From Porphyrobacter sp. (GTDB lineage Bacteria > Pseudomonadota > Alphaproteobacteria > Sphingomonadales > Sphingomonadaceae), in NCBI GenBank assembly GCA_021732945.1, contig JAKFWB010000046.1:1-5307 (forward strand): a DNA stretch of 5,307 bases. The letters run 5' to 3'. Made by a program: the position numbers and the translations under genes. This document shows positions 4,982-5,307 of this stretch, in pieces. Within the stretch, counting starts at the first letter, position 1. Every line of letters starts with the position of its first letter. Under the pieces are notes generated by a model. The model had not been told where the DNA came from. It made no database searches and saw nothing but the letters and a program-made list of their open reading frames with translations.

Positions 4982-5307
4982 TCAGACGGGGTTGAACGCG
5001 CCCTTGGCCACCACCGGGCCGGCATCCACGCCTTCGGGCTTGCCGCCAATCGGCTCGCGCGTGAGCACAAGGCTCGCTCCGTCATTCAGCTTGGCTGTGA
5101 TCGCGGCAGGCACGGCCATGCTGCGCACTTCGCCCGGTGCGACCACGCCCAGCGATTGCAGCGGGCCGCCATCGGCGGGCACCAGCCACAGCTCGTGGTC
5201 ATGCACCCCGTCAGCGGTCAAGCCGATGGCGGCGACCAGCATCTTCTCGCTTTCGGGGATGTAGGTGACGTCGAGCCGCAGCCCGGTCTCGCCAATCGGC
5301 ACCGTTG
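4982..5307 (-). CDS. RskA-type anti-sigma factor, C-terminal part only
   Basis: The frame is open at the right edge and ends in TGA at 4984-4982, leaving about 107 C-terminal residues. The sequence matches the extracytoplasmic RskA (anti-sigma-K) C-terminal domain as I know it: a strand-rich stretch, then HELWLVPADGGPLQSLGVV, a polar turn, and a closing TREPIGGKPEGVDAGPVVAKGAF. The missing N-terminal part should hold a zinc-finger-like, sigma-binding anti-sigma domain and one transmembrane helix, and an ECF sigma gene should lie just upstream. Such proteins hold the sigma factor at the membrane until regulated proteolysis releases it. A GTG at 5302 could be read as a start, but it lies inside the domain. 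The fasciclin gene downstream is a plausible target. Confidence 0.85.
   Translation of the reverse strand, partial: TVPIGETGLRLDVTYIPESEKMLVAAIGLTADGVHDHELWLVPADGGPLQSLGVVAPGEVRSMAVPAAITAKLNDGASLVLTREPIGGKPEGVDAGPVVAKGAFNPV

Overview
This looks like an ordinary chromosomal stretch of a GC-rich alphaproteobacterium. The ClpP sequence, with an N-terminus beginning [18 protein letters not shown], and the overall codon use suggest Sphingomonadales, probably an Erythrobacter/Porphyrobacter relative. That placement is from memory of family sequences, not from a search. No mobile element, CRISPR array, tRNA or rRNA is visible.

Layout: (1) Positions 1-194, minus strand: the start of an unrecognised secreted protein, cut by the window edge and divergent from clpP. 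(2) 348-1052 and 1249-2514, plus strand: clpP and clpX, the two halves of the ClpXP protease. A 196-base gap between them holds a weak terminator-like hairpin and a second foldable element just upstream of clpX. (3) 2597-3328, plus strand: an exported SIMPL (DUF541, YggE-like) protein. Its Shine-Dalgarno lies inside a perfect 9-bp hairpin. (4) 3312-4103, minus strand: a membrane-anchored CE4 polysaccharide deacetylase that converges on, and overlaps by 17 bases, the SIMPL gene. (5) 4244-4810, minus strand: a secreted single-domain fasciclin (FAS1) protein followed by two tandem hairpins, the second a canonical terminator. (6) 4982-5307, minus strand: the C-terminal part of an RskA-type anti-sigma factor, cut by the window edge.

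The genes fall into two themes. ClpXP is cytoplasmic protein quality control and regulated proteolysis. The rest (SIMPL, deacetylase, fasciclin and anti-sigma factor) are envelope or periplasmic functions. The RskA-fasciclin pair is the most informative context: in Mycobacterium tuberculosis, RskA restrains SigK, whose targets include the fasciclin-domain proteins MPT70 and MPT83. A similar extracytoplasmic sigma/anti-sigma circuit with a fasciclin target is therefore a reasonable inference here, with the sigma gene expected just beyond the right edge.

I see no clearly new biological system. The observations most worth checking are RNA-level: the SD-sequestering hairpin before the SIMPL gene, the pseudoknot-capable leader of clpX, and the repeat- and palindrome-rich leader of the fasciclin gene.
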